A stretch of 64,000 bases of DNA from Diphasiastrum complanatum (taxonomy: Eukaryota > Streptophyta > Lycopodiopsida > Lycopodiales > Lycopodiaceae), in assembly GCA_029204225.1 (NCBI GenBank), contig CM055103.1:1691720-1755719 (forward strand), read 5' to 3'. Positions 44,417-58,271 of the stretch are shown piece by piece. The notes under the pieces are model-generated. The model was not told the DNA's origin and did not search any database. It was given only the letters and a program-made list of their open reading frames with translations. Position 1 is the first letter of the stretch; each line of letters opens with the position of its first letter. A program made the position numbers and the translations under genes.

Positions 44417-44744
44417 TGTGAAGATAATTAGATCACTAAGATCTAATTTGTCCCTTTGATCTTTGGCCCACAAAGATAGCACATCTAATACCATTAACAA
44501 TGTAGAAATCTAGCATCTACTTGAATAGAAGCTATAAACTCAATAAGAACTTGACAAATAAAGAATGATAATTTGCTTTTGTTGTCCATACAATGGCTAT
44601 ACCACAACACATTTCACATGTGTGAATCCGATACACAACTTAAAATAGCATTCTACACACAAGAATTCAAGATATCAACAAGACAATGAAAAATTGGATA
44701 TAGAAACCCAAAGAGATCACTTTCATAAGCATGAATGAGATGAG

Positions 44745-44824
<80 letters not shown>

Positions 44825-44940
44825 TAGTCACATTTGTGTGGCCGATCAGAGGACACGATTTGAAGAATGTGCCAAGGGCCGCCAAGACATGCAGGCAGTT
44901 TGTCAGCCAACAACTATGTCAATGGTCATTCATGGGAGCT
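44417..44940 (-). repeat. Copia LTR (CT-tract family), copy 3
   Basis: Inverse of 32,700-33,223. GA run at 44,749-44,822. Bipartite motif: TTCACACATGTGAA on the minus strand at 44,626-44,613 and GTATGGACA starting at 44,591. Confidence 0.65.
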
Positions 44941-45219
44941 AATGGGGCCACGTCGAGCGGATGTGGTACCAACCACTCTATCTTCCAAGCCCCCCCACCA
45001 CTAGAGAGGCAAGGAGGAGAGAAGCAGAAAATGAGCATTCCGTGAGCATCTAGTCCCCAGAAATGAGACGAGATTCGTGTTTTAACAAGCTAGAGGATTT
45101 TGTGCACAAGGATGACAACCTCATTGGAGGTGGACAAGAACATGGACATCATTTAATAGGCACAGTACAAATCTTACTTGCAATAAGATATTTGTACTTG
45201 CAAATTGCATCACCCCAAA

Positions 45220-45325
45220 GCGGCCTTAGCTTAATGGTAAAGCATTGGGGTACTAACATATTGTTATGAGGTGATTAGCTCTCCACTGACTCCTCAAGAT
45301 GCGGGTTCGACCCCCGCAGGCTCCA
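45220..45325 (+). tRNA. tRNA-like sequence with putative intron, copy 4
   Basis: As copy 3, with an intact D-arm and T-arm (GCGGG-TTCGACC-CCCGC), but the second acceptor base is C (GCGGCCT), which breaks one pair. Same length, 106. Confidence 0.55.
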
Positions 45326-47190
<1,865 letters not shown>

Positions 47191-47197
47191 TATTTTG

Positions 47198-47847
47198 TGT
47201 GAAAGATTTCAGATCCTTAAGATCCAATCTACTTGAATGATCTTTGGTTAGAAAGAGAAATACACTACCAATTTCACCAATGTAGAAAAATCAGCATCTA
47301 CACACAATTTGAGATGCAAACACTAATAGAACTTGATCAAACTTGAATGAAATGATTATGTACTGTTGCTGTCTGTACAAAACCAGCAAGCTACTGTATT
47401 TCACATGTGTGGATCCAAAAATAGCAAATATAGATCATTCTACACATAGAATTCCAAGCAATCACCAAGATAGTGCACCAATGGATAGTAGAACCCAAGA
47501 GAACCATGTATAAGCATGAAATGAGATAGAGAAGAGAGAAGATGACTCTCTCCATGAGTTACATCCTTTTATAGCAGGTCCAAACCCTATTTGGCCACTT
47601 GGCTTTCCCATCAAAATGCTAACCCTACCAATTTTGGGTCTAGATTCAACGTACCCAACTTATTCAAATTGAATCTCCTCAAACTCGCATTCTATCTTTC
47701 CCACACTTTCAAAAAGTGTTTATTCAAATGAAATTTAGACTAATGAACTTTGAAAAGTCAACCTCTAAGTCTAAAACAAGTTTTGGCCTCAATATGCCAA
47801 ATATGGAAATATTGCAAAATGTGATGAAACTAGTTGAATTTTTCACA
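47198..47847 (-). repeat. 3' LTR of RT-less copia element
   Basis: 650 bp; on the minus strand TGTGAAAAATTCAAC...CTGAAATCTTTCACA. It holds the palindrome variant TCCACACATGTGAA (47,413-47,400). Confidence 0.92.
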
Positions 47848-47855
47848 CTCCCTCT

Positions 47856-48429
47856 TCAACTAGTTTTAGCATAGACTTTGATAGTACTCCAAGTGAAGTT
47901 CCTATGCTTCATGAACAAGTCTTTTTTTAATGCTTTGGTGAAGATATCAGCTACACATTCCCTTGAAGACACATGTTGAAGCTCCACCTCCTTTGCAATG
48001 ACTCGCTCCCTCACAAAATGATATTGTATCTCAATATGCTTGCTCCTAGCATGAAAGATAGGACTGGATGCCATTCTTTGGGCTGATTGATTGTCACAAA
48101 AGATGATTGGGCTCTCTGAAAAATCTAGCATGTGAAGATCCTTGATCATCTTCTTGATCCATACCATCTCCTTTGTGCAATGTGTAAGAGCTTTGTACTC
48201 GGCCTCACTAGATGACAATGAGATAGTGGCTTGTTTCTTTGACATCCATGATATAGCTCCATCAACTATGAAAATACAATAAGAACTAATGGATTTCCTA
48301 TCCATTATATCTCCAGCATAGTCAAAATCTGAAAATCCAAAAAGATTAGGTGATGATCCCTCATACAATATGCCAAAATCTCGAGTTCCAATGATGTACC
48401 TCAAAACTCGCTTTCCTAGCTTCCAATGC
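47856..48429 (-). pseudogene. Copia RNase H domain of RT-less element
   Basis: A frame of 182 codons (48,404-47,856) with RYIIGTRDFGILY, FSDFDYAGDIMDRKS, LSSSEAEYKALTHCTKEM, FCDNQSAQRM and ADIFTKALKKD. It is close to the RNase H of the young element. One catalytic-region change is seen (SDFDYAG for SDSDFAG; the second Asp is kept). A small indel near the 3' end puts the last residues out of frame. It is not in frame with the foreign ORF that precedes it. Confidence 0.9.
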
Positions 48430-49510
48430 TCCTAGCATAGTTTTTGCCAATAGAACTTTGATCCATCATAAGAATGATCTTCTTCCTAAGAATTGATCTC
48501 CTTTCAATGATCATGTAATGCTCAAAATAGAAACAACCATAATTGATATAGAGAATAGTGTCCACTTGGGATGCTTCACTATTTCTTACAACAATTTTAC
48601 ATGTAAAAATGTGACTAGAACATGAAGAATCAAATAGAATGTAAGTGAGATGATTCCACCATGCTTCCAACTCTGAACTCTCTGGAAAAATACAGCAAAC
48701 CAACAATAAATGTGAGTGATCAACTTTTGCTTGCATGTCTCCTCCTCCTTTGTCCTTTGTTGCCTTGTATCCACCATGATAGTCCATGAATGAGCCTCCA
48801 TCTTCATCTTGCCACAAGAAACCATCAAACCTTGGAAATCCATGAGTAGGTGAGTACATAAATGATGCAAATCCAGCACCACATGACTCCATAAACCAAG
48901 TAGTTTGCACTAGTCCATCTTCAAGATCTACTTGACACAAGAAAATGACCATGAATTCACCAAGAATTGACAATCTCCAAGTATTGGCACCAAGTAGCTC
49001 AACACTTGAGAACTTAGCCATGGATGAGTGACATAATGAACCTCCAATAGCTTCATTTCCATCAGCAAAATCAGCCAAGAATGCTAGTACAAATCCAACA
49101 TCAAAACAATGCTCACCAATGTAGCTAGTTTTGCCATATCTTGACAATTTGCACACATCCACATGAAATTGCTCAAACATGAGATAGAACAAGTAAAGAA
49201 AACTTGAACAACACTTCCTTGCTGCTCCTTTGACCTTACTTGAGTCTTCAATATGCTGCAAAAACAGATCCATAACACCCTTGCCAATTATCTCTCCTTT
49301 GATGCTCTTGACTAGCTCCAAATTGCCACCTTCCCTTTTGACTAGTTGAAGCGCTTTGAGATCAACTTCTTGATCTTCAACTTGATCATCAAAGTCATTG
49401 AACAAACTTTGTTTTCCAGATCCATTACTTGATTTTACAGCAATATAACATCCATCCACTTGCATAGCTCCATGTACACAAGAAGATCTTCCAAAAGATG
49501 TTCCACTCTT
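48430..49510 (-). other. Foreign open reading segment replacing RT, about 360 codons
   Basis: Part of the 493-codon frame 49,897-48,416. The frame is copia-like down to LMKS at about 49,512, where the young element continues into the RT (LMKNNTWRL). From there it reads GTSFGRSSCVHGAMQVDGCY and onward with no similarity to RT, gag or any family I know, and returns to copia sequence at CATTGGAAGCTAGG (about 48,429). The segment has an acidic patch (FDDQVEDQEVD), several Cys-containing hydrophobic stretches, and no stop for about 360 codons in AT-rich DNA. No plus-strand frame of note overlaps it. Inference: host sequence captured during reverse transcription. Function unknown. Confidence 0.8.
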
Positions 49511-49995
49511 CATAAGAGATTGATGCTCAAGATCCATTGCTTGGATCCACTCCTCTTCTTTCCTTGCTTGATCTACACTTGTAGGCTCATCCAAAGAGGT
49601 TAGGAAAGCAACATAATTTCCAGAAACTACTTGCTTACCCTTTTGATCATATTTGAGCCTTGAAGGTACTTGTCTTTCTTTTGATATTCTCCTTGGCTTT
49701 TGACTTGATGAAGGTCCATCATCACCACCATCCAAAGTAGGATCCTTCTCATCAACATCAAGAATGTTAGATCCATATACTTTACCATCAATCATGCTTG
49801 AAGACACCTTTGGAATGTTTCCCTCATAAAAAATGACATCTCTACCAACAATCACTTTGTTAGTAGAAGGAATGTAAACCTTGTAGGCTTTAATCACCTC
49901 ACTATATCCAACAAAAATACCTCTTCTTGAAGATGGATCCTCCTTGGTCCTATCATCAAGAGTAATGTTGACATAGCATGGGCATCCAAAGGTTC
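49511..49995 (-). pseudogene. Copia integrase C-terminus and linker
   Basis: Reads GIFVGYSEVIKAYKVY, VIVGRDVIFYEGNIPK, then a Ser-rich linker (GPSSSQKPRRISKERQ) up to EEEWIQAMDLEHQSLMKS. One base change of frame near 49,995 separates it from the integrase upstream. Confidence 0.9.
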
Positions 49996-51147
49996 TTAGA
50001 AAGTGACACTCGGCCTCCTCTTGAATAGCATCTCAAAAGGTGTCCTTCCATCCAAAATAGCACTCGGCCACCTATTGCACAAGAAATTGGCACACAACAA
50101 AGCTTGATCCCAAAATGGTTTGTCAAGATTAGCACTTAACCTCATAGCTTTAGCACTTTCACATAAAGTCCTATTCTTCCTTTCAGCCACTCCATTTTGT
50201 TGTGGGGTCCTTGATGTTGTATACTCCCTCTTGATCCCATGCTCATCACAAAAGGCCTTGAACTTGTTAGATATGTACTCACCACCATTGTCACCTCTCA
50301 AGCACTTGATCTTTGTGGAGAATTGATTCTCCCTTGCATTCTTGAACTTGACAAAGACATCATACACTTCATCCTTGATCTTTAGTAGATAGATCCAACA
50401 AAATCTACTAAAATCATCAATGAATGTTACATACATCTTAGCTCCACTATTGCTAATTGTAGTGAATCCATGAATATCTGAATGTACAAGTTGAAAAGGC
50501 TTTGTAGATCTAGAAATAGATCTAGTATAAGGTAGTCTATGTGACTTAGACAAAGCACAAGACTCACAAACATGCTTGTCATTACTTAAGGAACTTGGAA
50601 GACCAATCACAACCTTCTTCCTTGCCATTACCTCCAATGACTTGAAGTTGAGGTGTCCCATCCTTTTGTGCCAAACCTCTTGAATAGAAATTTGCTCCCT
50701 TGCAACACATCCAACTTGGTTAGCAATAACACAAGCATCAAGTTTGAACAACTTCCCTTGCCTTTTACCTTTTCCAATCAAGACATCCTTCCTTTTGATC
50801 AAACAAGCATCTCCATCAAACTCCACCTTGAGGCCCTTACTTAGCATTTGACTCACACTAAGCAAATTCTTGGTTATAGATGGAATAAACAAGACATCCT
50901 CCAAATGAACATTCCTATTTGTAGAGAGAGAAATAGGAATTGTGCCAATCCCTTTGATTGCACACTCACCATCATTGGCCGTGTAGATCACCCTCTTGTC
51001 ATCTCCATATGCCATGAAATACTCTTTGTGAAAGATCATGTGTGAACTTGCTCCACTATCAATCCACCAAGGATCTAGATCTCCATCATTAGCAAGCATA
51101 CATGAAGACATCACAAAAGCATCATCATTTGCATCTTGCACATCCAA
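49996..51147 (-). pseudogene. Copia protease and integrase of RT-less element
   Basis: A frame of 383 codons. Protease WWIDSGASSHM; pre-integrase zinc region VWHKRMGHLNFKSLEVMARK to CESCALSKSH; integrase HSDIHGFTTI, LRGDNGGEYISNKF and QQNGVAERKNRTL, with the catalytic Asp, Asp and Glu present. It ends in a frameshift (FKRRPSVTF) near 49,996. The active-site residues survive, but the frame is cut off from Gag and from the rest of Pol. Confidence 0.92.
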
Positions 51148-51972
51148 ACCATCCTCATCAAGAGTAAGATTACCTTGCTTGTCTCCTTGATCTCTCTTCT
51201 TCTTGTAGCACTCACTTGCAATGTGTCATTTGATGCCACAATAGAAGCACTTGAGCTTTGATCTATCCTTAATTTTGCCACTTGAAGAAGCATCCACTTG
51301 ATCTTGCCCTTTAGACCACTTGCTTTTGGTTTTGCCCTTGAATTTGCCCTTTGTGAACATAGCATCCTCTTGAAGTGTCGATGTAGATCCACCTCTTGCT
51401 TGAAGCCTATATTCCTCATTGATCAAGATCTCTTGAAGATCCATCAAACTTGGCAAAGTCTTTTGAATAGCAATACTTTGAAAAATGTTAGCATGAGAAT
51501 CCAACAAGCCATTAAGAATCACTTGAACAAGCTCTCCTTCCTTAATGCTTTCATCTATGCAAGCTAACTCATCATTCAATGCTTTCATTCTCAAAACAAA
51601 AGTACTTGGACATTCTTCATTCTTTTTCAAACAAGAAAATATTTGCCTTCTTAGAGTCAATACTCTAGAAGTAGACTTGGATTCATAAAGCTTCTTCAAA
51701 GAATCCCAAGCTTCCAAAAATGATGTGCACTTACCAACTTCCTTGAGAAGCTCATTGGTAACATTCATCTTTATTATGTGTAGAGCCTTCTTGGCCCTCT
51801 TTTCATACCTCACTTGATCTTGTTATGTTGCTGGTCTCTCCTTCAATCCTACAACAATATCCAAAACATCATTCATCTCAAGAAGTGACTCCATCCTCAC
51901 TTTCCATAATGAATAGTTGCTTGAGGTAAGCCTATCATTGGCTTCCAACATGACTCCAATTGAGGTTGCCAT
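51148..51972 (-). pseudogene. gag: Copia gag of RT-less element, two stops
   Basis: Starts ATG at 51,972 (MATSIGVMLEANDRLTSSNY), has a stop (CAA to TAA) before QDQVRYEKRAKK, runs open 51,813-51,226 to the zinc knuckle start (CFYCGIK), then a TGA in place of Gly and continues HIASECYKKKRDQGDKQ. Matches the Gag of the young element throughout. Confidence 0.92.
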
Positions 51973-52553
51973 GTAGCAATGACCTGATCTTCTCTTTCAA
52001 CCTGTTTCAATTCACAAAGCACTCTTTTGAACAACAAAAAATGCTTTCAAAAGAAATCACCAAGATTTGAAACTATCTCACAAATTCTCTTCTAGCACTT
52101 ATCCAAGCAAATCAACACATAGAATCATGGAATCTTGATCAACCTATGATCTATCCTCAATCTAATGACTTTTGCCACTTCCTAAGATTGAAACACACTC
52201 AAATGAGGTCCAGCAACCTCACTATCTAGAGATCCAATCAAAATTAGGGTTTTGACAAAATCACAAAAAATTCCAAATCTACATGCAAATGCTGAAAATT
52301 TGATATGCAATCTATAAGCCACCACTTAGGCTGAACCAATGATCCAAAAATCGGCCAAATCCAGAATGTGAATTCAAAAAACGGAATTGAACAAGTATAT
52401 TGACCTATTTATTGTTTTGATCTACAAAAGATCCAATCTACAAAAGCAAAAAATCCGGTTTTGGTGTAGAATCCTCTCTAGCATGCTCTAGACTTGATAT
52501 CTTCACCAAATCATTGATAGATATGATTTCCTCCTTCATAACCTGAAACACAA

Positions 52554-52565
52554 GCTCTGATACCA
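52554..52565 (-). promoter_or_regulatory. Primer-binding site of RT-less element
   Basis: TGGTATCAGAGC on the minus strand, directly after the 5' LTR end CTTTCACA. Perfect match to the tRNA-Met site. The leader runs to the Gag ATG at 51,972. Confidence 0.93.
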
Positions 52566-53215
52566 TGTGAAAGATTTCAGATCCTTAAGATCCAATCTAC
52601 TTGAATGATCTTTGGTTAGAAAGAGAAATACACTACCAATTTCACCAATGTAGAAAAATCAGCATCTACACACAATTTGAGATGCAAACACTGATAGAAC
52701 TTGATCAAACTTGAATGAAATGATTATGTGCTGTTTTTGTCCATACAAAACCAGCAAGCTACTGTATTTCACACGTGTGGATCCAAAAATAACAAATATA
52801 GATCATTCTACACATAGAATTGCAAGCAATCACCAAGATAGTGCACCAATGGATAGTAGAACCCAAGAGAACCATGTATAAGCATGAAATGAGATAGAGA
52901 AGAGAGAAGATGACTCTCTCTACGAGTTACATTCTTTTATATCTAGTCCAAACCCTATTTGGCCACTTGGCTTTCCCACCAAAATGCTAACCCTACCAAT
53001 TTTGGGTCTAGATTCAATGTACCCAACTTATTCAAATTGAATCTACTCAAACTCGAATTCTATCTTTCCCACACTTTCAAAAAGTGTTTATTCAAATGAA
53101 ATTTAGACTAATGAACTTTGAAAAGTCAACCTCTAAGTCTAAAACAAGTTTTGGCCTCAATATGCCATATATGGAAATATTGCAAAATGTGATGAAACTA
53201 GTTGAAACTTTCACA
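52566..53215 (-). repeat. 5' LTR of RT-less copia element
   Basis: 650 bp. Contains TCCACACGTGTGAA (52,781-52,768) and a GTATGGACA box starting 35 bases after it, on the minus strand. Confidence 0.92.
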
Positions 53216-54240
53216 TTTGCATATAATGTGTCACGTCTAACTTAATCTACATCTTGTCGGTTCATTAAAAAACCAGTAGCATGAAGAGGAGAGAGTGCAA
53301 CATCTCTCATCTCTCATGACAAAATCTCATAACTTCTGCTAACTTGGCTTTCAGATAATACTTCGTTTGCTTGGATATTTTTCACACTTTGATATAGTTT
53401 ACACACTCTTACAGATTCTCCATCAACAATTCTTAGGACATCCATAATGGGCTTGCATATCTCGGCAAATTGTTCAACTGCTCATCATAATGTTGATCCC
53501 AAAACATCTTCTTCCACATCATGGGCTAATCTTCGATGCTCTGAATTTAGTCTTAAAAGAAAATTGTTCCAAGATGAGTCAAAAATACTTTGTTGTAGGG
53601 CTTGTTGAGCTTCCATTGAAGTGATCTATAGCAATGAATTGAGTTCCAAACCTTGTCTTTGTACACTTTAGCTAACCTTTATGAGGAGGATGCTTTTGAA
53701 AATATGACAAGAGTTGTATGATGTCTGGTCATCAATTTCAGTATCTTTCTTGTTATAAGCATTGTAAACTCTACTATCTTTCTAATATCCTTCAATAACA
53801 AACTTAAAGAACGTGCAACGCATGGAGCCCAAAAGATTGAAGGATATTTAGCCATGAGTAGCTCTCCATCCTTTTTGTAGCTACTAGCACTATCGAATAT
53901 AATTTTCACAAAAAAATTTATTCCAGCTTCAAAGGTTGCTTGTTCAATCTCCTCTGCCATGTACTTTTGAACTTCACTTCAACACATGTCGAGCTTAGGA
54001 ATATGGACCTCCTATTTTATGTCTGAGATAGAAAAATGAAAATTGGTCACTTAGAAGCATTTGAAATCCTTGAGCATCCCAAAAGATTCTAGGTACCCTT
54101 CTATCTCTTGCTGCACAATTCTTTTGGTAATATGCAGAAGTTCTATGCGCAACATATTATTTATTGAAAAGAGAAAGCCATGATGTAGTTGCAAACATTC
54201 TTTGAACTCCGGACTTCTAGCAACATTGAATGAGATAATA
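53216..54240 (-). pseudogene. hAT transposase remnant, copy II
   Basis: Inverse of 29,855-30,860. Frames: FNVARSPEFKECLQLHHGFL and TKRIVQQEIEGYLESFG (54,269-54,051), and FDSASSYKKDGELLMAKYP with FWAPCVARSLSLLLKDIRK (53,960-53,679). It ends at the RT-less copia element; its 3' flank continues at 47,190 and below. Nonfunctional. Confidence 0.82.
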
Positions 54241-54960
54241 GTAGAAAATAGGTTCTTACATGTTGTCATGTGCTATGAACAACCTGAAACAAGATACCAT
54301 TTACAGGCATCTCTACTGGATTGATCTTGTACCATCAGTGCTTTCTCATCTTCTTGGAAATTTTTGATAGAGTCAGAGCCTCCCTCTTGGTGCTACTCCA
54401 TCTTCTTCCTTGCTTTGTTGTGCTTGAGGATGTGACAATCTTTGATGTCATGATTTGACCTTTTGACATATCTACTAAAGAGGGGCCTTGGATGACTGTT
54501 GTTGTCTGTGCTGCTGTTGTTTTTGTTGAGTGAATTTGGCTACTCCACCTTCGTCTTATTGTCCTTGAAATTCTTCTTCTTGGGCCGCTCCTGTTTAATC
54601 ATAGCAGCTTTCCATTCGTCTGCACCTGGCATTGACAGTGCTTCTGCAACATTGGAAGGTTCATCATGACTGATGAACGCCTGAGGGATGAAACGATCGG
54701 GTTGTTGTCATTGTCGTATACATCTTTGAACTATAGATGCCTGTGTCATATAGCTTCAACTTGTGGTTGAATAGTCATAGGTCTTGGCCTATCGATGGTA
54801 AATGGAGCTGTTGGAACAATTTCCTATTTCTGCTTCAAATCATGAAACTTGGATTCAAGGAAGACAATGTTGCGGCTGCTGACAGAAATCTGACCTGTTT
54901 CAACATCATAAATGTGATATGCCTTATGCGATGTTGAGAGTAGACATTGTGCCTCTAGAA
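54241..54960 (-). pseudogene. Permuted copia piece, copy 2
   Basis: Minus strand: linker (HKAYHIYDVETGQISVSS), RT start (EWKAAMIKQERP), then a basic stretch, gag knuckle remnant (YVKRSNHDIKDCHILK) and protease CKWYLVSGC. Same order and same junction point as 41,770-42,440, then joined directly to the hAT remnant at 54,240. Both copies start at the same non-copia boundary (ATTTTATCAACAATTC), so one is a duplicate of the other. Confidence 0.78.
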
Positions 54961-55109
54961 TTGTTGATAAAATACTCTCAAACGCGATGGGAGACCCTTG
55001 CAATGTGGTTTGCAGTTCGTTCACGTCGTTCAGACCGTAAGCAAGACTTTACAATGCAGTTGAGGTTCGTTCACTTTGTTCAGAGCATAGGCAAGACTTT
55101 GCAATTGTG

Positions 55110-56260
55110 CTTCGTATGTGAAGAAGATGTTTTGGGATTAACATTATGGTGAGCAGCTGAACAATTTGCCGAGATATGCAAGCCCATTATGGATGTCCTA
55201 AGAATTGTTGATGGAGAATCTGTAAGAGTGGGTAAACTATATCAAAGTGTGAAAAATATGATAGAAAAGATCCAAGTAAACTAAGTATTATCTGAAGCCA
55301 AGTTAGTAAAAGTTATGAGATTTTGTCATGAGAGATGAGAGATGTTGCGCTCTCTCCTCTTCATGCTACTGGTTTTTTATTGAACCAACAAGATGTAGAT
55401 CAAGTTAGACGTGGCAGATTATTAGCAAAATACAAGTACATTGGATAGAATGTTTGAATCCATGATGGGGATGTACGTCGCAAAGTAAACCAATTTGCTA
55501 AATATAGGAAATGTGTAGTAGCTTTTGGATAAGAAGAAACCAAGTGGGATATGTCGAAGACTGGTGCTACAAATGACTCTTGAACTACAAAAAATTGCTA
55601 TCAAAGTTTTAAGCCAAGGTTGTAGCTCTAGTGCTAGTGAACAAAATTGGAGCGCATATGATTCATTCATAGCAAGAAACTGAATAATTTTAAAAACTAA
55701 AAGAGGCAAAATGTTGGTGTATATACATCATAATTTCAAATATATATATATCTAAATGCAAACAGAGGACCTCAATTCAGTTTATGGACGGAAAAGTGGC
55801 AAGTCATGAACCATTAGAAGATGAAGATGAAGATAATGGAGATGAAAACAACAATGATGTGAAAATGAAGACGAAGGGGTCAATGACTCTGAAAATAACG
55901 GCACTGATGAAGATGAAGACAATGAATATGAAGAAGATGAGGAGACTGTAAAAAGCGTAGGGGATTCACTGGCTGAAGACATTTGTGGAAATATAATTGT
56001 AGGCCTTGGAAAACATCATAGACTTAAGCAAAAAACTATCGCAGTTGTGGATTTTTTTAAAGACGAATTGTCTAACTTCCTAGTAGAATGTCATATTTTG
56101 TCTAATGAAGTTCCTATGTCCAAGATTGTGTTATGTTATGTCAATATAATCACTCCTTGTTTAATTTTGTTTCAATTTTCAAAATTTGTGGACAATGGTT
56201 TAAGTAATCGTTTATAGCTGATCTTATATTTTCTTTAGTCATTAATGTTTAATTGTTACT
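55110..56260 (+). pseudogene. hAT transposase remnant, copy III, with dimerisation domain
   Basis: Begins EEDVLGLTLW and EICKPIMDVLRIVDGESVRV, then ALSPLHATGFLLN, and after a gap the hAT C-terminal dimerisation region: LQKIAIKVLSQGCSSSASEQ, NWSAYDSFIARN, and MLVYIHHNFK (55,580-55,740). An acidic tail follows (EDEDNEYEEDEETV). Stops break the frame. Together with copies I and II it covers most of a transposase, but no copy is whole. Confidence 0.85.
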
Positions 56261-57480
56261 CTTAACATTACCATATATGCACAATTTGGCTTTGGCTTCA
56301 AACAAATTCAGATTGTGTGCCACGCTTAGAATTCGAAGCCACACACACACACACACATATATATCATATATATGAAGGAAGGAAGGAACATTGATGAGTA
56401 GAATGTAATGTGAACCTTGCATGTACCTCTTGAATTACAACTCTACGTGGGCATGCAAGACTTGCCTTTGCAATACTAGCTAAGTTTCAAGCTCTCCCCC
56501 CCCCCCCCCCCCTACACACACACATACACACACACACATGTTAAAGTTCAAGAATCTTGATGCAAGTGGTGAGTAGCATACATGCACATGCAAAACATGT
56601 TTTTTGCATGATCTTTTTCCTCACTTAACATTTCTTGATTTCCTACAAGTCATGCAACTTACAACACAACAAACGATGACACGTGGCTTTTTGAGTTACC
56701 AAAACAGTGAAAATAACTTGTAGGCTAAATTGGTAATCAAGTACTATAACAACAACTTGCAAGTGTGAATGAAGTTGTTTCTGACATTAAGTTGATGATG
56801 TATGTTGTGCCATTTTTGTATCGACATCTTGTCCCTACAATCTATTCTATGCGTGAAAAGAACATTTGAGAAATTTGCAATCATTGTTTTTTCTAGGAAA
56901 AATTGATCAGAAAAGTAAATAGGAGATACATTGACCCATGACAAAGATCACGTTGCTACAATTAGAGGGAGTAGAAGATGAAAATTCGAATTCAAAGATG
57001 AGGAAGTTAATACGAAACTCAATCATAGGATCAACCTTAACCATAATACCACCAACCACAAAATTAACATATTGAGGCATATGGAGAAGGCTTGTCAAAA
57101 TGTGAGGAAAGAAAAATAATAGACCGATTTTTTTTATGGAATTTGAGAAAAGGAGTGAAAGTGGAGATTCATTCTTTGTCCTGTAAATTTGGCATTAATT
57201 AATACACAAATTCTACTTGGAACTTTGTAGTCCAAGTCTACAAACTTTTTAAAGCTTGAGAACATCTAGTTTGAGGGTTTTTTCTACAAAAGGGAAGGTG
57301 AAAGGTTATCTCCCACTTAACCCCATCAAACTAGAGTTTTGATCATTTAATTTGCATTTTCTAAACTAGTTATTCTAAGATGCACTAGCACACATGCGAG
57401 AGGGCATGGCTAGCTATTAATGACTAACTTGCTAGCCTACTAGGTTTCTCTGATAACATCCATAGTGTTGGAGGGTTTGC
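56261..57480. other. No gene; short simple repeats
   Basis: Begins with a fragment also found at 45,870-45,930. Contains (CA)n at 56,340-56,357 and a run of about 18 C near 56,495-56,512, followed by CA repeats. Otherwise nothing recognised. Confidence 0.5.
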
Positions 57481-58270
57481 GGATCGCAAGGCAACCCTAA
57501 CCCTAGTTAATAAGTGAGAGGGATTTGGCACCCTGCGTGTGTAAGTCCAACCCGATGACCACATAGTTATTTGATTGATTAGTTAAAAGTCAATAAAAGG
57601 ACTTTAGGCCTTTTTGCGGGACTTTTAATGTCGCAGGGCCTAAATGTCAAGTTAGTGGATAAAGTTGGGTTTCCCTCCAATTTTTATGGTTCCCACACTT
57701 TCTTAAATTAAAAAAAAAAAAAGAGGCAAGACTGGACCAATAGGATTCAGAGGCTAGGGTCCTCCTCTCTACTATAAAAAGGGACCAACTCGAGTTGTTC
57801 CTCATGTTCATTTCCTCATCTTAATAAAGCAGATTGGTTCTCTTTAGAAATGGATTGATGAATGTCCTTGCTCTTCCTCTCTTTTCCTCCATTTCTCATG
57901 CTTTCTTTGGTATTTGCTAATTGTTGGATTTGATCATTATGGGGATTGCTATTTCTTATGCTTTTTGTGAGAGAGAAAGGGAGAGAGAGAAGAGTAAGTT
58001 TCTATCATTGTTGTGGAGAGTTCTAGAAGGCCTCTTGTAGTATAAATAAGGTGGCGTTGTACCTCAAGAACACACTTTTTCAAGTAAAGCTTCCATTTCA
58101 TCCATTTGATGTGCAATGATAATCTTATTGTGATGAATGCTCTTGCCTGTTGCTAACTAGCTTGCCAAGGTTTTCCATCACATTGTTTTTGGATTAGAAG
58201 TTAGTTTAGTGTGCAATCATTCATTCTCTTGATCTCTTGTACTTGCTGTAGCTTCACACATGTGAAAACT
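57480..58270 (+). repeat. Probable copia 5' LTR region, truncated
   Basis: Two TATA-like sites (TATAAAAAGGG near 57,773; TATAAATAAGG near 58,040) and, at the end, TTCACACATGTGAA (58,253-58,266), the palindrome half of the bipartite motif. The sequence jumps into RT-RNase H coding at about 58,275. The LTR body and the second half of the motif are deleted, so assignment rests on these signals and on position. Confidence 0.45.
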
Positions 58271-58271
58271 T

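Larger units (their letters stand above)
47198..53215 (-). mobile_element. Copia element with RT core replaced by foreign ORF
   Basis: A 6,018-bp element on the minus strand with 650-bp LTRs at both ends, a tRNA-Met primer site (52,565-52,554) and a polypurine tract (47,857-47,848). Its Gag, protease, integrase and RNase H closely match the 7,955-13,815 element, but the RT is gone and about 1.08 kb of unrelated sequence lies in its place. The LTRs differ at roughly twenty positions by eye, so the insertion is older than the young element. It sits in an hAT remnant; the flanks repeat about 25 bases instead of a clean 5-bp duplication. Confidence 0.93.

Noticed and set aside
48586-49287. Alternative minus-strand frames (98 and 67 codons) within the foreign segment as the true coding frame
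   Set aside because: They are much shorter than the 493-codon frame, broken by stops, and not in frame with copia sequence at either edge.
53216-53220. Five-base target duplication for the RT-less copia element
   Set aside because: Left flank is TTTTG and right flank is TTTGC; only TTTG is shared and the longer 25-base repeat explains it better.
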